Of a stretch of 64,000 nt of DNA, positions 9,559 to 19,071 are shown piece after piece (the stretch's first letter is position 1; each line of letters starts with the position of its first letter). Source of the DNA: Polynucleobacter sp. es-EL-1 (lineage in GTDB: Bacteria; Pseudomonadota; Gammaproteobacteria; Burkholderiales; Burkholderiaceae); NCBI RefSeq assembly GCF_018687975.1, contig NZ_CP061310.1, positions 930,001 through 994,000 of the forward strand, written 5' to 3'. Under the pieces are notes generated by a model. It saw only the letters and a list, made by a program, of their open reading frames with translations, did not search any database and was not told the origin of the DNA. The position numbers were made by a program, and so were the translations under genes.

Positions 9559-9588
9559 AAAAACCCAGGCTAATACCCTGGGTTTTTT
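9559..9588 (+). terminator. Intrinsic terminator after the parvulin gene
   Basis: An AAACCCAGG / CCTGGGTTT stem, extendable by two A-T pairs, with a 7-base loop and a T-run starting at 9583. It sits 20 bases after the stop and ends the yciB-bolA-parvulin unit before gloA. Confidence 0.88.
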
Positions 9589-9629
9589 ATTCCCAACAGA
9601 AAATAAGAATTGGCTTTATATTTATTCCT

Positions 9630-10016
9630 ATGATGATCCTACATACCATGCTACGAATCGGCAATTTGAGCCGCTCGATCAATTTCTATACGCAAGTGCT
9701 GGGGATGAATCTCTTACGCACTACAGAGCGCCCAGAGCAAAAATACTCTCTGGCCTTTGTGGGCTTTGGCAAGGGCAATGCCGATGGTCAAGCTGAAATT
9801 GAATTGACATATAACCATGGTGTGGAAAGCTATGAAATGGGAACTGCCTATGGCCATATTGCTATTGCCGTTCCAGATGCCTATGCTGCCTGTGAAAAGA
9901 TTAAGGCTGCTGGTGGAAATGTAACTCGAGAGGCAGGCCCCGTTATGGGCGGCGATACTATTATTGCCTTTGTCACAGATCCCGATGGCTACAAGATTGA
10001 ACTCATTCAGCGCTAA
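9630..10016 (+). CDS. gloA: Lactoylglutathione lyase (glyoxalase I)
   Basis: It isomerises the methylglyoxal-glutathione hemithioacetal to S-lactoylglutathione. The start [17 protein letters not shown] matches GloA, with metal-ligand His5. [21 protein letters not shown] (second His) and [12 protein letters not shown] (Glu ligand near the C-terminus) follow in order. Length (128 aa) is typical of the nickel-type bacterial enzyme. The gene stands just downstream of a terminator, so it should have its own promoter. Confidence 0.95.
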   Translation: MMILHTMLRIGNLSRSINFYTQVLGMNLLRTTERPEQKYSLAFVGFGKGNADGQAEIELTYNHGVESYEMGTAYGHIAIAVPDAYAACEKIKAAGGNVTREAGPVMGGDTIIAFVTDPDGYKIELIQR

Positions 10017-10028
10017 TTAGTTTTTATA

Positions 10029-11204
10029 GTGACTAAGCAAGAGGCTTATCAAGCACGCATTATTCACAGTATTTCAGAGGTGACTGAAGAAAGCTGGAAT
10101 GCACTCCTGCCCAACGATGCAAATCCTTTTTTAAAGCACGCCTTTCTAGAGGCGCTAGAAGCAACCGATTGCATTGGTGGCAATACGGGGTGGCAAGCTG
10201 CCCACCTTATTATTGAGGATGGCGAAGGATCGGTCGTTGGCGCCATGCCAATGTATCTCAAGCAACACTCCTATGGGGAATTTGTCTTTGATTGGTCCTG
10301 GGCACAGGCCTACGAACAAAATGGTCTCAATTACTATCCAAAGGCCCTTGTTGCCATCCCCTTTACGCCCGTGCAAGGGGCGCGCCTTTTGGTTGCCAAA
10401 GATCATGATGACAAGCTTATATCTAGCCTGCTCCTAAGTAGCCTGAAGAATCTAGTACAACAGAACGGCTTATCTTCTGCGCATATTTTGTTTCCAAGCC
10501 CCGATGAGATTGCAGTATTGGAGGATCAAGAATTTATGTTGCGTGATTCTGTGCAGTTTCATTGGCATAACCAAGGCTACCAAAATTTTGACGATTTTTT
10601 AGCGGCTCTAACAATGAAACGCCGTAAAAATATTCGGCGAGAACGTGCTCAATTGCTACATCATCAATTGGAGTATCGCCATATTAGCGGGTCGCAAGCG
10701 ACTTTAGAAGATTGGTCTTTCTTTTATCAATGCTATGCCAATACTTATTTGGAAAGACGCTCTTCGCCATACCTGACTGAATCTTTTTTTCAGGAAATTG
10801 CAAAGCGAATGCCGGAGCATCTGCATTTGATCATAGCTTGTCGATCAAGCATGCCAATTGCCGCTTCTCTATTAGTAGTTGATCGCAATGCTTCACAGGT
10901 CTTTGGTCGCTACTGGGGGGCTATTGAACATATTCCTCTGCTTCATTTTGAGGTTGCCTATTACCAAGCTATTGAATACTGCATCAGAGAAGGAATCCAG
11001 ACTTTCGAAGGCGGCGCCCAAGGCGAGCATAAGATGGCTCGAGGCTTTCTACCGACTACCCTACATTCAGCCCACTGGATTGCTGACCCCGGCTTTTCAA
11101 AAGCTGTTGGTAATTTCTTGAAACGTGAGCGGCATGGAGTGGCAGCCTATGTTGATGAACTCGAACAGCATAATCCCTTGAAATCGACTACAGTACAGCC
11201 ATGA
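10029..11204 (+). CDS. FemAB/GNAT-like N-acyltransferase (COG3146 type)
   Basis: A 391-residue protein resembling the COG3146 group, annotated as peptidoglycan-related or GNAT-like transferases. Recognisable blocks are NPFLKHAFLEALE near residue 32, FDWSWAQAYEQNGLNYYPKA near 90, MKRRKNIRRER near 200 and FEGGAQGEHKMARGF near 330. The physiological substrate is unknown. It begins with GTG at 10029, 12 bases after gloA, and its TGA overlaps the ATG of the DUF1289 gene (11201-11204). Confidence 0.82.
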   Translation: MTKQEAYQARIIHSISEVTEESWNALLPNDANPFLKHAFLEALEATDCIGGNTGWQAAHLIIEDGEGSVVGAMPMYLKQHSYGEFVFDWSWAQAYEQNGLNYYPKALVAIPFTPVQGARLLVAKDHDDKLISSLLLSSLKNLVQQNGLSSAHILFPSPDEIAVLEDQEFMLRDSVQFHWHNQGYQNFDDFLAALTMKRRKNIRRERAQLLHHQLEYRHISGSQATLEDWSFFYQCYANTYLERRSSPYLTESFFQEIAKRMPEHLHLIIACRSSMPIAASLLVVDRNASQVFGRYWGAIEHIPLLHFEVAYYQAIEYCIREGIQTFEGGAQGEHKMARGFLPTTLHSAHWIADPGFSKAVGNFLKRERHGVAAYVDELEQHNPLKSTTVQP

Positions 11205-11455
11205 CTTCCGCTAATCAACCCGCCAAGCAAGATGGGGCAAATTCCTTAGCCGTAGGAGATGATGCCTCTGACTCACCTTGCATTGGTGTATGCACAACCC
11301 TTTACGATGAAATATGCCAAGGCTGTGGTCGCACTCTTGGCGAAGTGAGTAATTGGGTATTCTTTTCCCAGGAAGAAAAAGAAGTCGTGTGGAAACGCAT
11401 CCGTGCTGATGGCACTGCTATGCGCTTCCAGCGTCAAAATAAAGAAGGTACTTAG
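11201..11455 (+). CDS. DUF1289 domain protein
   Basis: An 84-residue cytoplasmic protein with the DUF1289 pattern: [11 protein letters not shown], then [13 protein letters not shown], then [16 protein letters not shown]. The four cysteines (CxxxC and CxxC) suggest metal or iron-sulfur binding, but no function is established for the family. It is translationally coupled to the preceding transferase. It converges on ybiT with overlapping stop codons. Confidence 0.88.
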   Translation: MTSANQPAKQDGANSLAVGDDASDSPCIGVCTTLYDEICQGCGRTLGEVSNWVFFSQEEKEVVWKRIRADGTAMRFQRQNKEGT

Positions 11456-13059
11456 CCAGCTAGAGCTTGGCTACGTAAATATTCTTCGTAGGTGCCTGAG
11501 TAATCCACGACAGTGCCATCCATCTTCACTTCCAAGATGCGGTTAGCTAAAGCCGAGACGAATTCACGGTCATGGGAAACAAAGATTAAGGTGCCATCGA
11601 ATTTCTCAAGCGCAATCTGCAAGCTCTCAATCGATTCCATATCCATGTGATTGGTTGGCTCATCCATTGCCAGAACGTTATATTTTTGGAGCATCAATTT
11701 ACCCCAAATCATTCTGCCCTTCTCACCACCAGAGAGAACTTTGACGGACTTACCAATGTCATCACCTGAAAATAGTAGTCGGCCTAATGTCCCACGAATG
11801 ACTTGATCATCATCGCCAGTGTTGCGCCAGTTGTTCATCCAATCCATCAGCAGTTCATCCTTAGCGAACATCTCAGTATTATCTTGGGGCATCACACCCA
11901 CATTCGCATTTTCTGCCCATTTCACATCACCACTATCTGCAGGAATACCATCAAAACGTTTGCTTAAGATGGTCTTTAGGAGTGTTGTCTTGCCTGCACC
12001 ATTTTGCCCAATGATGGCAATCTTTTCACCAGCACGAATAGCAATTTTAAAGTTCTTAAAGATGGTGCGGTCATAAGCCTTAGTTAGTGCATTGCACTCA
12101 ACGGCCATGTTGTGAAGTTTTTTCTCGGTGTCAAAGCGAATAAAGGGGTTCTGACGTGATGAAGGTTTGACCTCAACAATTTCAATTTTCTCCAGCTGCC
12201 TTTGACGAGAAGTAGCTTGACGTGCCTTGGAAGCATTTGCAGAGAATCGCGCCACGAAAGCGGCCAATTCAGCAATTTTTTCTTTCGCTTTGACGTTATT
12301 GCTAAGTTGTTGTGATCTTGCCTGAACGGATGCCAACATGTACGAGTCGTAATTTCCTGGATATACCTTCAGTGTTCCATAGTCCATATCGGCCATATGC
12401 GTACACACCTCATTTAAGAAGTGACGATCATGGGAAATGATGACAATCGTGCTCTTAATTTGATTCAGAATATCTTCTAACCAATGAATCGAGTGAATAT
12501 CCAAGTTATTGGTTGGCTCATCAAGCAATAAAACATCCGGATCAGAGAACAGTGCTTGAGCAAGCAATACGCGCAACTTCCAACCTGGTGCAACATTGCT
12601 CATTGGGCCATCATGCTGCTCAATTGGAATGCCAATTCCTAGCAACAATTCGCCTGCCTTAGCTTCAGCCGTATAGCCGCCGTACTCTGCATATTTGCCT
12701 TCAAGCTCTGCGGCGCGCATATAGTCTTCATCGGTAGCTTCAGGATTTGCGTAGATGGCATCACGCTCAGCCGCAGCCTTCCACATCTCTTCATGACCCA
12801 TCATCACTACGTCAAGAACACGGATATCTTCATAGGCAAACTGATCTTGGCGCAACTTTCCTAGGCGAATACCAGGATCTAAGCTGACGTTTCCACTGGT
12901 TGGCTCGAGTTCGCCACCCAAAATCTTCATAAAAGTAGATTTGCCGCAACCGTTTGCACCAATGAGGCCATAACGATTACCGCCGCCAAACTTCACGGAG
13001 ATGTTTTCAAACAGGGGCTTTGCCCCAAACTGCATAGTGATATTGGATGCGGACAGCAC
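11452..13059 (-). CDS. ybiT: ABC-F ATPase YbiT
   Basis: A soluble ABC-F protein with two ATPase domains and no membrane segments. ABC-F proteins act on the ribosome. Walker A motifs are GANGCGKST (about 33-41) and GQNGAGKTT (about 355), and both halves carry LDEPTNNLD- or [13 protein letters not shown] Walker B motifs. The second half has LSGGEKGR, while the first has the divergent VAPGWKLRV signature typical of YbiT. It opens with GTG (13057-13059), giving the expected [11 protein letters not shown] start. Length is 535 aa. Confidence 0.93.
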   Translation of the reverse strand: MLSASNITMQFGAKPLFENISVKFGGGNRYGLIGANGCGKSTFMKILGGELEPTSGNVSLDPGIRLGKLRQDQFAYEDIRVLDVVMMGHEEMWKAAAERDAIYANPEATDEDYMRAAELEGKYAEYGGYTAEAKAGELLLGIGIPIEQHDGPMSNVAPGWKLRVLLAQALFSDPDVLLLDEPTNNLDIHSIHWLEDILNQIKSTIVIISHDRHFLNEVCTHMADMDYGTLKVYPGNYDSYMLASVQARSQQLSNNVKAKEKIAELAAFVARFSANASKARQATSRQRQLEKIEIVEVKPSSRQNPFIRFDTEKKLHNMAVECNALTKAYDRTIFKNFKIAIRAGEKIAIIGQNGAGKTTLLKTILSKRFDGIPADSGDVKWAENANVGVMPQDNTEMFAKDELLMDWMNNWRNTGDDDQVIRGTLGRLLFSGDDIGKSVKVLSGGEKGRMIWGKLMLQKYNVLAMDEPTNHMDMESIESLQIALEKFDGTLIFVSHDREFVSALANRILEVKMDGTVVDYSGTYEEYLRSQALAG

Positions 13060-13159
13060 GGATGGGTCTTACTTTCTGATAGGAAAATTCAATAGGTTTT
13101 GCGCAAAATTGCCAGCAAAGATCCCTATTTTAACGGCTTGTTGGCAATAAAGCCCTAAA

Positions 13160-13870
13160 TTAGACTTTCACCCTAAATGGCGTGAAGTTGGTATGAATAT
13201 CATAGTAATCGGCAGCCTCTTTGCGCTTGAGAAAGCCAATAATCCAGTAAGTTAAGGGGGTTGCCAGCACTTCCCAAGCTGTTTTGAGAACATATTGGGC
13301 TAGTGCCACTGCAATAACCTCATGTGTTGACCAGATTCCATAAAAAGCGATGAAATAAAAGAGTGAAGAATCGATCAGCTCCCCTACCGCTGTGGACCCT
13401 ATCGTACGCATCCATAAAAAACGGCCACGGGTCCAAATCTTCATTTTGGCCATGACGTAGGCATTGATGAAGCTACCAGACCAAAAAGCCAGCATGGAGG
13501 CAATTACGACCCGCCATGAGTTACCAAAAACCAACTCCATTCCCTGCTGGTACTGAGCCATATAAGAGCCAGGCGCAACAGGAAGTGCAATCGTAATTTG
13601 CGCCATGATGGCAGCAAAAGCTAAAGCGGCAAATCCCATCCATACAGCACGACGATCATAGGCATAGCCATAAACCTCAGTCAGAATATCGCCAAAAAGA
13701 TAGGCAATTGGAAAGAACAGAATTCCAGCGCCAAAAATGACGTTGCCAAAATACGGTAGATCTAGCTGCGCCACCTTACCAGCCCCAATGAAATTGGAAC
13801 AGAGCAACACAACAACAAAGGTCGCCAAAAGCAAATCATAGTAACGGTGGTGGCTTCTTGCCTCGCTCAT
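13160..13870 (-). CDS. Queuosine precursor transporter (VUT/YhhQ family)
   Basis: An integral membrane protein of about 236 residues with around six hydrophobic segments. YLFGDILTEVYGYAYDRRAVW and WTRGRFLWMRTIGSTAVGELIDSS are characteristic of the YhhQ/VUT family, which imports 7-deazaguanine queuosine precursors. An upstream ATG at 13954 would add 28 residues unlike the family. The Met at 13868-13870 (MSEARSHHRYYD) is the more natural start. It diverges from gcdH. Confidence 0.88.
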   Translation of the reverse strand: MSEARSHHRYYDLLLATFVVVLLCSNFIGAGKVAQLDLPYFGNVIFGAGILFFPIAYLFGDILTEVYGYAYDRRAVWMGFAALAFAAIMAQITIALPVAPGSYMAQYQQGMELVFGNSWRVVIASMLAFWSGSFINAYVMAKMKIWTRGRFLWMRTIGSTAVGELIDSSLFYFIAFYGIWSTHEVIAVALAQYVLKTAWEVLATPLTYWIIGFLKRKEAADYYDIHTNFTPFRVKV

Positions 13871-13987
13871 GGGATCAGTGGGTGGTCTAGGTAAAAGGTG
13901 TGAAATAAAGAGATAATGGAAAGGATATAAGGATTCTGCAATACCTGCAGGCATGAGATTACATTAGCAAATGGAAGGCATTACAAG

Positions 13988-15166
13988 ATGAGCAAAGCCA
14001 CCTTTAATTGGGCAGACCCCCTACTTCTCGACCTACAACTGACTGAAGAAGAGCGCATGGTTCGCGATGCGGCCGCTGAATATGCTCAAGGTCGTCTCAT
14101 GCCCAGAATCCATGACGCTTATCGAAATGAAACGACTGATCCATCCATCTTTCGGGAGATGGGAGAGTTGGGGCTCTTGGGTATTACGATTCCAGAACAA
14201 TACGGTGGCGCCAATTTAAATTATGTTTCTTACGGACTCATCGCCAGAGAAATCGAGCGTGTTGATTCTGGCTACCGCTCCATGATGAGTGTTCAGTCTT
14301 CGTTAGTGATGGTTCCTATCAATGAATTTGGTAGTGACGCTCAAAAGCAAAAATACTTACCTAAACTGGCCACTGGAGAGTGGATTGGTTGCTTTGGCCT
14401 TACAGAGCCAAACTATGGCTCTGATGCTGGCGGCATGATTACTCGAGCCAAAAAGGTGCCTGGTGGATTTTCCTTAACTGGCTCCAAAATGTGGATCTCC
14501 AATTCTCCAATCGCAGATGTCTTTGTGGTCTGGGCAAAAAATGATGAGGGTCTCATTCGGGGTTATATCCTTGAAAAAGGCATGAAGGGCTTATCAGCTC
14601 CAAAAATCAGCGGAAAAATGGGCTTAAGAGCCTCCATTACCGGTGAAATCGTGATGGATGAGGTATTTGTTCCAGACGAGAATGAGTTTCCTGAAATTAC
14701 CGGACTCAAGGGCCCCTTTACTTGCCTTAACTCTGCTCGCTATGGCATTGCCTGGGGCGTATTGGGCGCTGCTGAATGGTGCTGGCATGCCTCGCGTCAG
14801 TACACCTTAGATCGTAAGCAATTTGGTCGCCCCTTAGCGGCTAATCAGCTGATTCAAAAGAAGTTGGCTGATATGCAGACGGATATCACCTTGGCCCTAC
14901 AAGGATGCTTACGTTTAGGTCGCATGAAAGATGAACATATTGCTGCCCCAGAAATTACTTCGATGATGAAACGCAACTCCTGCGGTAAGGCTTTAGATGT
15001 AGCTCGTCTAGCAAGAGATATGCATGGTGGTAATGGTATCTCTGATGAGTATGGCGTGGTTCGCCACATGATGAACCTCGAAGTAGTCAATACCTATGAG
15101 GGCACACACGATATTCACGCCTTAATTTTAGGGCGCGCGCAAACGGGCATTCAGGCTTTTAGTTAA
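13988..15166 (+). CDS. gcdH: Glutaryl-CoA dehydrogenase
   Basis: A 392-residue acyl-CoA dehydrogenase that matches glutaryl-CoA dehydrogenases: N-terminal [18 protein letters not shown], the FAD/substrate segment [17 protein letters not shown], and the C-terminal catalytic-Glu region [12 protein letters not shown]. It oxidises and decarboxylates glutaryl-CoA to crotonyl-CoA in lysine and aromatic degradation. No other genes of that pathway are adjacent. Its TAA overlaps the TAA of the convergent mnmH gene (15163-15166). Confidence 0.94.
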   Translation: MSKATFNWADPLLLDLQLTEEERMVRDAAAEYAQGRLMPRIHDAYRNETTDPSIFREMGELGLLGITIPEQYGGANLNYVSYGLIAREIERVDSGYRSMMSVQSSLVMVPINEFGSDAQKQKYLPKLATGEWIGCFGLTEPNYGSDAGGMITRAKKVPGGFSLTGSKMWISNSPIADVFVVWAKNDEGLIRGYILEKGMKGLSAPKISGKMGLRASITGEIVMDEVFVPDENEFPEITGLKGPFTCLNSARYGIAWGVLGAAEWCWHASRQYTLDRKQFGRPLAANQLIQKKLADMQTDITLALQGCLRLGRMKDEHIAAPEITSMMKRNSCGKALDVARLARDMHGGNGISDEYGVVRHMMNLEVVNTYEGTHDIHALILGRAQTGIQAFS

Positions 15167-16248
15167 GCGCCAACTTGAGTGATGATGTTTTTTGCCGCCT
15201 GAGTAAAAGCATCATCACTGTCACTATTAAGCGTGACAAAACAATCTTCTTGATAGTTGGGAAAATTTCTGACTATCGATGATTGATAGGAGGGATCGTA
15301 ATGCAGCACCAGCAACTCCTCGACTAATTGCGCAAACCGGCCTGAATCAATAGCATCATCCCATTTGGCAATCTGAACCTTTCCATAGCGCGAGGTCAAT
15401 AAAGCCAATTTATTCTTGAAGCTTTCTGGGTCAGATAAAAAATGATGGTACTCACGCATTAGCCAGGAGACGCGAGTAGCAGTATCAGATCGCAACTCAA
15501 TACACCTGCCATTGCGAATCGATTCCATCAGGGCATCTGGAATATGCAGGCCCCCTACTTTCTTACTCTCTGACTCAACAAACACAATTTTTGCAGGGTC
15601 TAGCCTATTTAAGGCGGCCCATAAATTGGTTTCAAAACCTTTTTGTGAGGGCTGTTCAATATCAGGTTCGTTACCCAGGACAGACCCACGATGAATTGCT
15701 AAGGCTTCTAAGTCGAGGACTTGTGCTCCAAGCGCGTGCAACTCTTGCAAAATACGCGTCTTACCACTGCCTGTCATGCCGCAAATGACTTGAAAATGAA
15801 ACGACTTTGCGGCCTCCTCCAAGTCATCAATGACTACTCGTCTAAAACCCTGATAGCCATGCTCTAACTGCATTGCTTTCCAGCCAATGCGATTGAGAAT
15901 ATGGGTAAACGCCCCGCTTCTCTCGCCGCCACGCCAACAATAAATCAGCGGGCGCCACTCTCTTGGAAAATCAATTAAATATTCTTCCAAGTGGCGTGCA
16001 ATGTTACGAGAGACATAAGATGCACCTAATTTCTTCGCAGCAAATGGAGAGACCTGTTTATAAAGAGTGCCGATTTCAATCCGCTCTTCATTATTTAAGA
16101 CCGGTAAATTAATGGCGCCGGGGATATGGTCTAAAGCAAACTCTGCGGGAGAGCGAACATCAATGATGGCATCAAATTGTCGGAGATTTTCCGAAAGATT
16201 GGCAACTGGAAAAATATAGGGATTGCTGTTATGCAAGCAAAACCCCAA
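15163..16248 (-). CDS. mnmH: tRNA 2-selenouridine/geranyl-2-thiouridine synthase
   Basis: SelU/MnmH replaces sulfur with selenium at the wobble 2-thiouridine, via a geranylated intermediate. The N-terminal rhodanese domain carries the catalytic Cys in [12 protein letters not shown], and the C-terminal part has a P-loop ([11 protein letters not shown]). Length is 361 aa. The only in-frame start before the domain is TTG at 16246-16248 (or another TTG four codons later), with a TGA three codons upstream. It sits at the distal end of the sox-type gene series, 29 bases after the DUF442 gene. No selD is in this window. Confidence 0.9.
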   Translation of the reverse strand: MGFCLHNSNPYIFPVANLSENLRQFDAIIDVRSPAEFALDHIPGAINLPVLNNEERIEIGTLYKQVSPFAAKKLGASYVSRNIARHLEEYLIDFPREWRPLIYCWRGGERSGAFTHILNRIGWKAMQLEHGYQGFRRVVIDDLEEAAKSFHFQVICGMTGSGKTRILQELHALGAQVLDLEALAIHRGSVLGNEPDIEQPSQKGFETNLWAALNRLDPAKIVFVESESKKVGGLHIPDALMESIRNGRCIELRSDTATRVSWLMREYHHFLSDPESFKNKLALLTSRYGKVQIAKWDDAIDSGRFAQLVEELLVLHYDPSYQSSIVRNFPNYQEDCFVTLNSDSDDAFTQAAKNIITQVGA

Positions 16249-16277
16249 CGACAGTCAAGATACCCATACCTGTGAAG

Positions 16278-16622
16278 CTATCGAACCTGAAGAGCCATTT
16301 GATACAGATTTGTAGAGCGCGCACCAGAGCGACAAAAGGCTAATACTGGACCTGGAAGCGTTTTCAAGAGTCGAGCCATCTCCACGACCTGGTCAGGAGT
16401 CACAGCACCAGGAACCACTGGCAAGTACACATAGTTAAGCCCGAGACGCTCTGCCTCAGCCGCAATGGCTGCATTGGTGGGTTGGCTTGGACCACCTTCA
16501 AAATCAGGGCGATTATTAATAACGCTTTTGTAACCCAACTGAGCGATTTGCGCTAAATCAGATGGCTCGATTTGACCAAGAGTACCAAATTGAGAGGTGT
16601 GGCAAGAAACAGGAAGGCTCAT
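16278..16622 (-). CDS. TIGR01244/DUF442 family sulfur transferase-like protein
   Basis: A 114-residue phosphatase-like/rhodanese-like domain. SLPVSCHTSQFGTLGQIEPSDL at the start, NRPDFEGGPSQPT in the middle and the nucleophile loop LAFCRSGARS near the C-terminus define DUF442. The same domain forms the N-terminal half of Blh-type proteins linked to sulfide and persulfide detoxification. Here it stands alone, downstream of three YeeE/YedE genes in the sox series, so a role in sulfane sulfur handling is inferred. A direct substrate is not known. Confidence 0.85.
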   Translation of the reverse strand: MSLPVSCHTSQFGTLGQIEPSDLAQIAQLGYKSVINNRPDFEGGPSQPTNAAIAAEAERLGLNYVYLPVVPGAVTPDQVVEMARLLKTLPGPVLAFCRSGARSTNLYQMALQVR

Positions 16623-16632
16623 TTAAACCTCG

Positions 16633-16661
16633 AAAAAAGGAAAAAGAATAGCCCTTATTCT
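16633..16661 (-). terminator. Weak possible terminator between the YeeE gene and the DUF442 gene
   Basis: On the minus strand, AGAATA and TATTCT form a 6-bp A/T-rich stem with a 5-base loop, followed by a T-rich tract. The stem is too weak to be sure of. It could cause partial termination before the last two genes. Confidence 0.3.
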
Positions 16662-16672
16662 AAATCAGACTG

Positions 16673-17101
16673 CTATTTGACAGCACTAAAGTAGCGACTG
16701 GAAATGTGCATACCCAAAAGCATTGCAATGACGAAGACTAAAGCCTTTAAGTGCCCTGCCCCTAAAGCCACAATGGCTGGACCAGGACAAAACCCTGCGA
16801 TACCCCATCCCGCTCCAAAAATTAAACCGCCAATAATCAAGGGTCGGGAAATATCTCTTTGGGTAGGCATATTAAAAACGCCGCCAAAAAATGCTTCACT
16901 TCTTCGCGATGCAAGGTAGAAGCCACCTAAGCCAACAATTACAGCGCCACCCATCACAAAGATTAATGAGGGATCCCAGTTGCCAGTGATATCTAAAAAA
17001 TTGAGCACCTTTTGTGGATTACTCATTCCAGAAATAATGAGCCCAAAACCAAATAAAACTCCAATGAGGTATTCGCTAAGAAGGTTGAAATGTCTTCTCA
17101 T
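16673..17101 (-). CDS. YeeE/YedE family sulfur transporter, second half (DUF6691-like)
   Basis: A membrane protein of about 142 residues with four hydrophobic segments and the GFCPGPAIVALGAG motif, whose cysteine matches the thiosulfate-relay cysteines of YeeE/TsuA channels. FGFGLIISGMSNPQKVLNFLDITGNWDPSL is the usual start of this half-size family. The ATG at 17101 is preferred to the adjacent GTG at 17104. It follows the first-half gene with a 3-base gap, so the two likely assemble as a split channel. Confidence 0.87.
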   Translation of the reverse strand: MRRHFNLLSEYLIGVLFGFGLIISGMSNPQKVLNFLDITGNWDPSLIFVMGGAVIVGLGGFYLASRRSEAFFGGVFNMPTQRDISRPLIIGGLIFGAGWGIAGFCPGPAIVALGAGHLKALVFVIAMLLGMHISSRYFSAVK

Positions 17102-17104
17102 CAC

Positions 17105-17542
17105 TTAGATTCCCAAGAGATGTCGAATGACATAGACAGTAAGAAATCCTGCGGCCATAAAAGAGAGCGTTGCCACAAGTGATCTGGGGGATAAGCTGGA
17201 CAGGCCACAGATACCGTGACCACTTGTACAACCAGAACCATAGTGGGCCCCAAAACCAACCAAGAGGCCTGCAATCACAATTGCAATCCAATCTGCATCA
17301 ATGATGGTGATGGTATGCATGCCAAACAAGAGAGCGGACCACAGTGGCGCAGTCAATATTCCACCTAACAATGCTAAGCGCCAAGTCCAATCACCCTTTC
17401 TGGGGCGCAAAAGCCCAGAAACAATTCCACTAATACCCAGAATGCGACCATGCAAAATCACATATAGAGCAGCAGCAATTCCCAATATCATGCCGCCTAA
17501 TAATGCGGGTCCAGGGGTAAAAGCGATCCAATCAATTTGCAT
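17105..17542 (-). CDS. YeeE/YedE family sulfur transporter, first half
   Basis: A 145-residue membrane protein with the glycine-rich LLVGFGAHYGSGCTSGHGICGLSSLSPRS block (about residues 92-120), the conserved Cys-containing loop of the YeeE/YedE family. About four membrane segments are visible. It pairs with the DUF6691-like gene immediately downstream. Full-length YeeE (TsuA) imports thiosulfate, and split versions are presumed to carry a similar sulfur compound. The substrate is an inference. Confidence 0.87.
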   Translation of the reverse strand: MQIDWIAFTPGPALLGGMILGIAAALYVILHGRILGISGIVSGLLRPRKGDWTWRLALLGGILTAPLWSALLFGMHTITIIDADWIAIVIAGLLVGFGAHYGSGCTSGHGICGLSSLSPRSLVATLSFMAAGFLTVYVIRHLLGI

Positions 17543-17554
17543 GGTGACCTTTTA

Positions 17555-18676
17555 TTAACTGCAAGGATTAGGAGCAAGGCGAATCTGCAAATAACGCAAG
17601 CCTATGTATGCACCAATAATGAAGCCCGGCAAGGCTATAAATGATCCCAGTGCCAACGTTGAAATGCCACTCAATCCTTGGCCAACAGTGCATCCTAATG
17701 CAGTAACGCCCCCAAAGCCCATCAGGCTAGCACCCACTAAGTGATTGGCGGTATCTTCAGTGTTACGAAAACTTTCCCAGCGAAATGTTTTTGTTAACAG
17801 CGCAACAACAGCTGAACCCAAAATCATGCCAACAACAGCAACAATCCCAACAGTCAATACTTTTGAGGTATCGCTGTACATCATCAGCCAATCAAGCGAA
17901 TAAGCATAAGGCGCTACAAACGAAAGACTTTCCATACGACCTGAATTAGTCACTAGAAATACTTCTTCGAGAGTGTTGGGATCTTCAGCTAGGTGACCCA
18001 GACTTCCAGATACCCACCAAATAGCACAAATAGCGAGACCAACTAATACGCCAGCCAATACATTTTCAGCAGACCAAAAGGCTTTGTTGGATAAAGCGTA
18101 GGCAATAAATGCGAAGCCAATGACTAAACCCAGCGCAAGATGCAGGCCAGACCTAGCCATGCCCGTACTAGCGCTAATGATGCTGGGCAGATCTTGTGGA
18201 GTGCTCAGGGTAACAAAAACAGTGTCCAAGGTATTTAAACGGATGACACCTAAAAAACCTCTCATCGTCATATAGGCCGTTAATCCCAGGACTATAAAAA
18301 CGATGATCGATTTAAGGTTTCCGCTGCCAATTCGAACTAGAGTTTTACTACCGCAACCAGACGATAAAACCATGCCCAAACCAAAAAGCACGCTTCCAAC
18401 CAAAGCAGATAACCACAACAGCTTGTTGCTGGTGTACATGCTTTTAAGAGGGTCAATCCAACCAAAATAAGACATCAAAGCAAAGCCAACAATCGCCACC
18501 CCGATTGCTAAGAACCACTGACGCAACCTATCCCAACTAGACATAATGAAGATATCGGAGATGGCTCCCATGCTACAGAAGCCAGTTTTCTGCATTACTG
18601 CACCCAAGACAAATGTAATGGCAAACGTTGTCCATAAAACAGACTTGCTAATTGATGCGATATCTACTACGTCCAT
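17555..18676 (-). CDS. Full-length YeeE/YedE (TsuA-like) transporter
   Basis: A 373-residue polytopic membrane protein with two internal repeats. Conserved cysteine loops are KTGFCSMGAISD near residue 32, LSSGCGSKTLVRIGSGN near 107 and LGCTVGQGLSGISTLALGS near 332. These match the positions of the thiosulfate-relay cysteines in TsuA. It is the first of three transporter genes in the sox series and lies 18 bases after the cytochrome c gene. Import of thiosulfate, or export of a sulfur product, are both possible. Confidence 0.88.
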   Translation of the reverse strand: MDVVDIASISKSVLWTTFAITFVLGAVMQKTGFCSMGAISDIFIMSSWDRLRQWFLAIGVAIVGFALMSYFGWIDPLKSMYTSNKLLWLSALVGSVLFGLGMVLSSGCGSKTLVRIGSGNLKSIIVFIVLGLTAYMTMRGFLGVIRLNTLDTVFVTLSTPQDLPSIISASTGMARSGLHLALGLVIGFAFIAYALSNKAFWSAENVLAGVLVGLAICAIWWVSGSLGHLAEDPNTLEEVFLVTNSGRMESLSFVAPYAYSLDWLMMYSDTSKVLTVGIVAVVGMILGSAVVALLTKTFRWESFRNTEDTANHLVGASLMGFGGVTALGCTVGQGLSGISTLALGSFIALPGFIIGAYIGLRYLQIRLAPNPCS

Positions 18677-18694
18677 ATCAAAAACTCTAAAAAG

Positions 18695-19012
18695 TTAAGG
18701 TTTAAATTTGTAAAACTGTTTATTCAAATAGGCGGTAACGTCTGCCTCATCTTCGGGAAAAAGGTCTAAGCGCAATTCGGTATTGCACATGGCAACCATG
18801 GATTTTAGTTTAGGCAAATCCTTTACTTTGCTATCAGCGCGTGTATAGATCATGTCCCCATTACCAAAACCAGTCTTTTGAGCATGGCAGGCATAGCACT
18901 TCTCTTGATCAATTTTCTTGCCATTGGCAAGGTTTGGCGCCGCAACTGCGTAGTTGAGCATGCCGAAGATCGCAAATAGGGACAGGCTTAGTTGGATCAG
19001 GGATATTTTCAT
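18695..19012 (-). CDS. Small periplasmic c-type cytochrome
   Basis: A 105-residue protein with a Sec signal peptide (hydrophobic stretch ending NYAVAA) and one heme-binding CYACH at about residues 39-43. The C-terminus EADVTAYLNKQFYKF is the final helix typical of class I cytochromes. It probably accepts electrons from Sox proteins. Its Shine-Dalgarno AAAGGA (minus strand, 19022-19027) lies inside a 9-bp hairpin directly upstream, with six T between hairpin and ATG. Expression is therefore likely uncoupled from the upstream SoxH-like gene. Confidence 0.85.
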   Translation of the reverse strand: MKISLIQLSLSLFAIFGMLNYAVAAPNLANGKKIDQEKCYACHAQKTGFGNGDMIYTRADSKVKDLPKLKSMVAMCNTELRLDLFPEDEADVTAYLNKQFYKFKP

Positions 19013-19043
19013 AAAAAACAGTCCTTTAGCTAAGTAAAGGACT
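19013..19043 (-). promoter_or_regulatory. Hairpin with T-tract covering the ribosome binding site of the cytochrome c gene
   Basis: On the minus strand AGTCCTTTA and TAAAGGACT form a perfect 9-bp stem with a 6-base loop. One G and six T follow, and the next bases are the ATG of the cytochrome gene. The 3' arm contains AAAGGA at correct Shine-Dalgarno spacing (9 bases). It can be read as an intrinsic terminator after the SoxH-like gene, as an RBS-masking element, or as both. Confidence 0.7.
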
Positions 19044-19071
19044 ATTTTAAGGCCCTGCGGATAATTCTGTC

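Noticed and set aside
9542..9796. 84-residue plus-strand open frame before gloA
   Set aside because: It contains the parvulin terminator and overlaps gloA in another frame; no RBS or recognisable domain.
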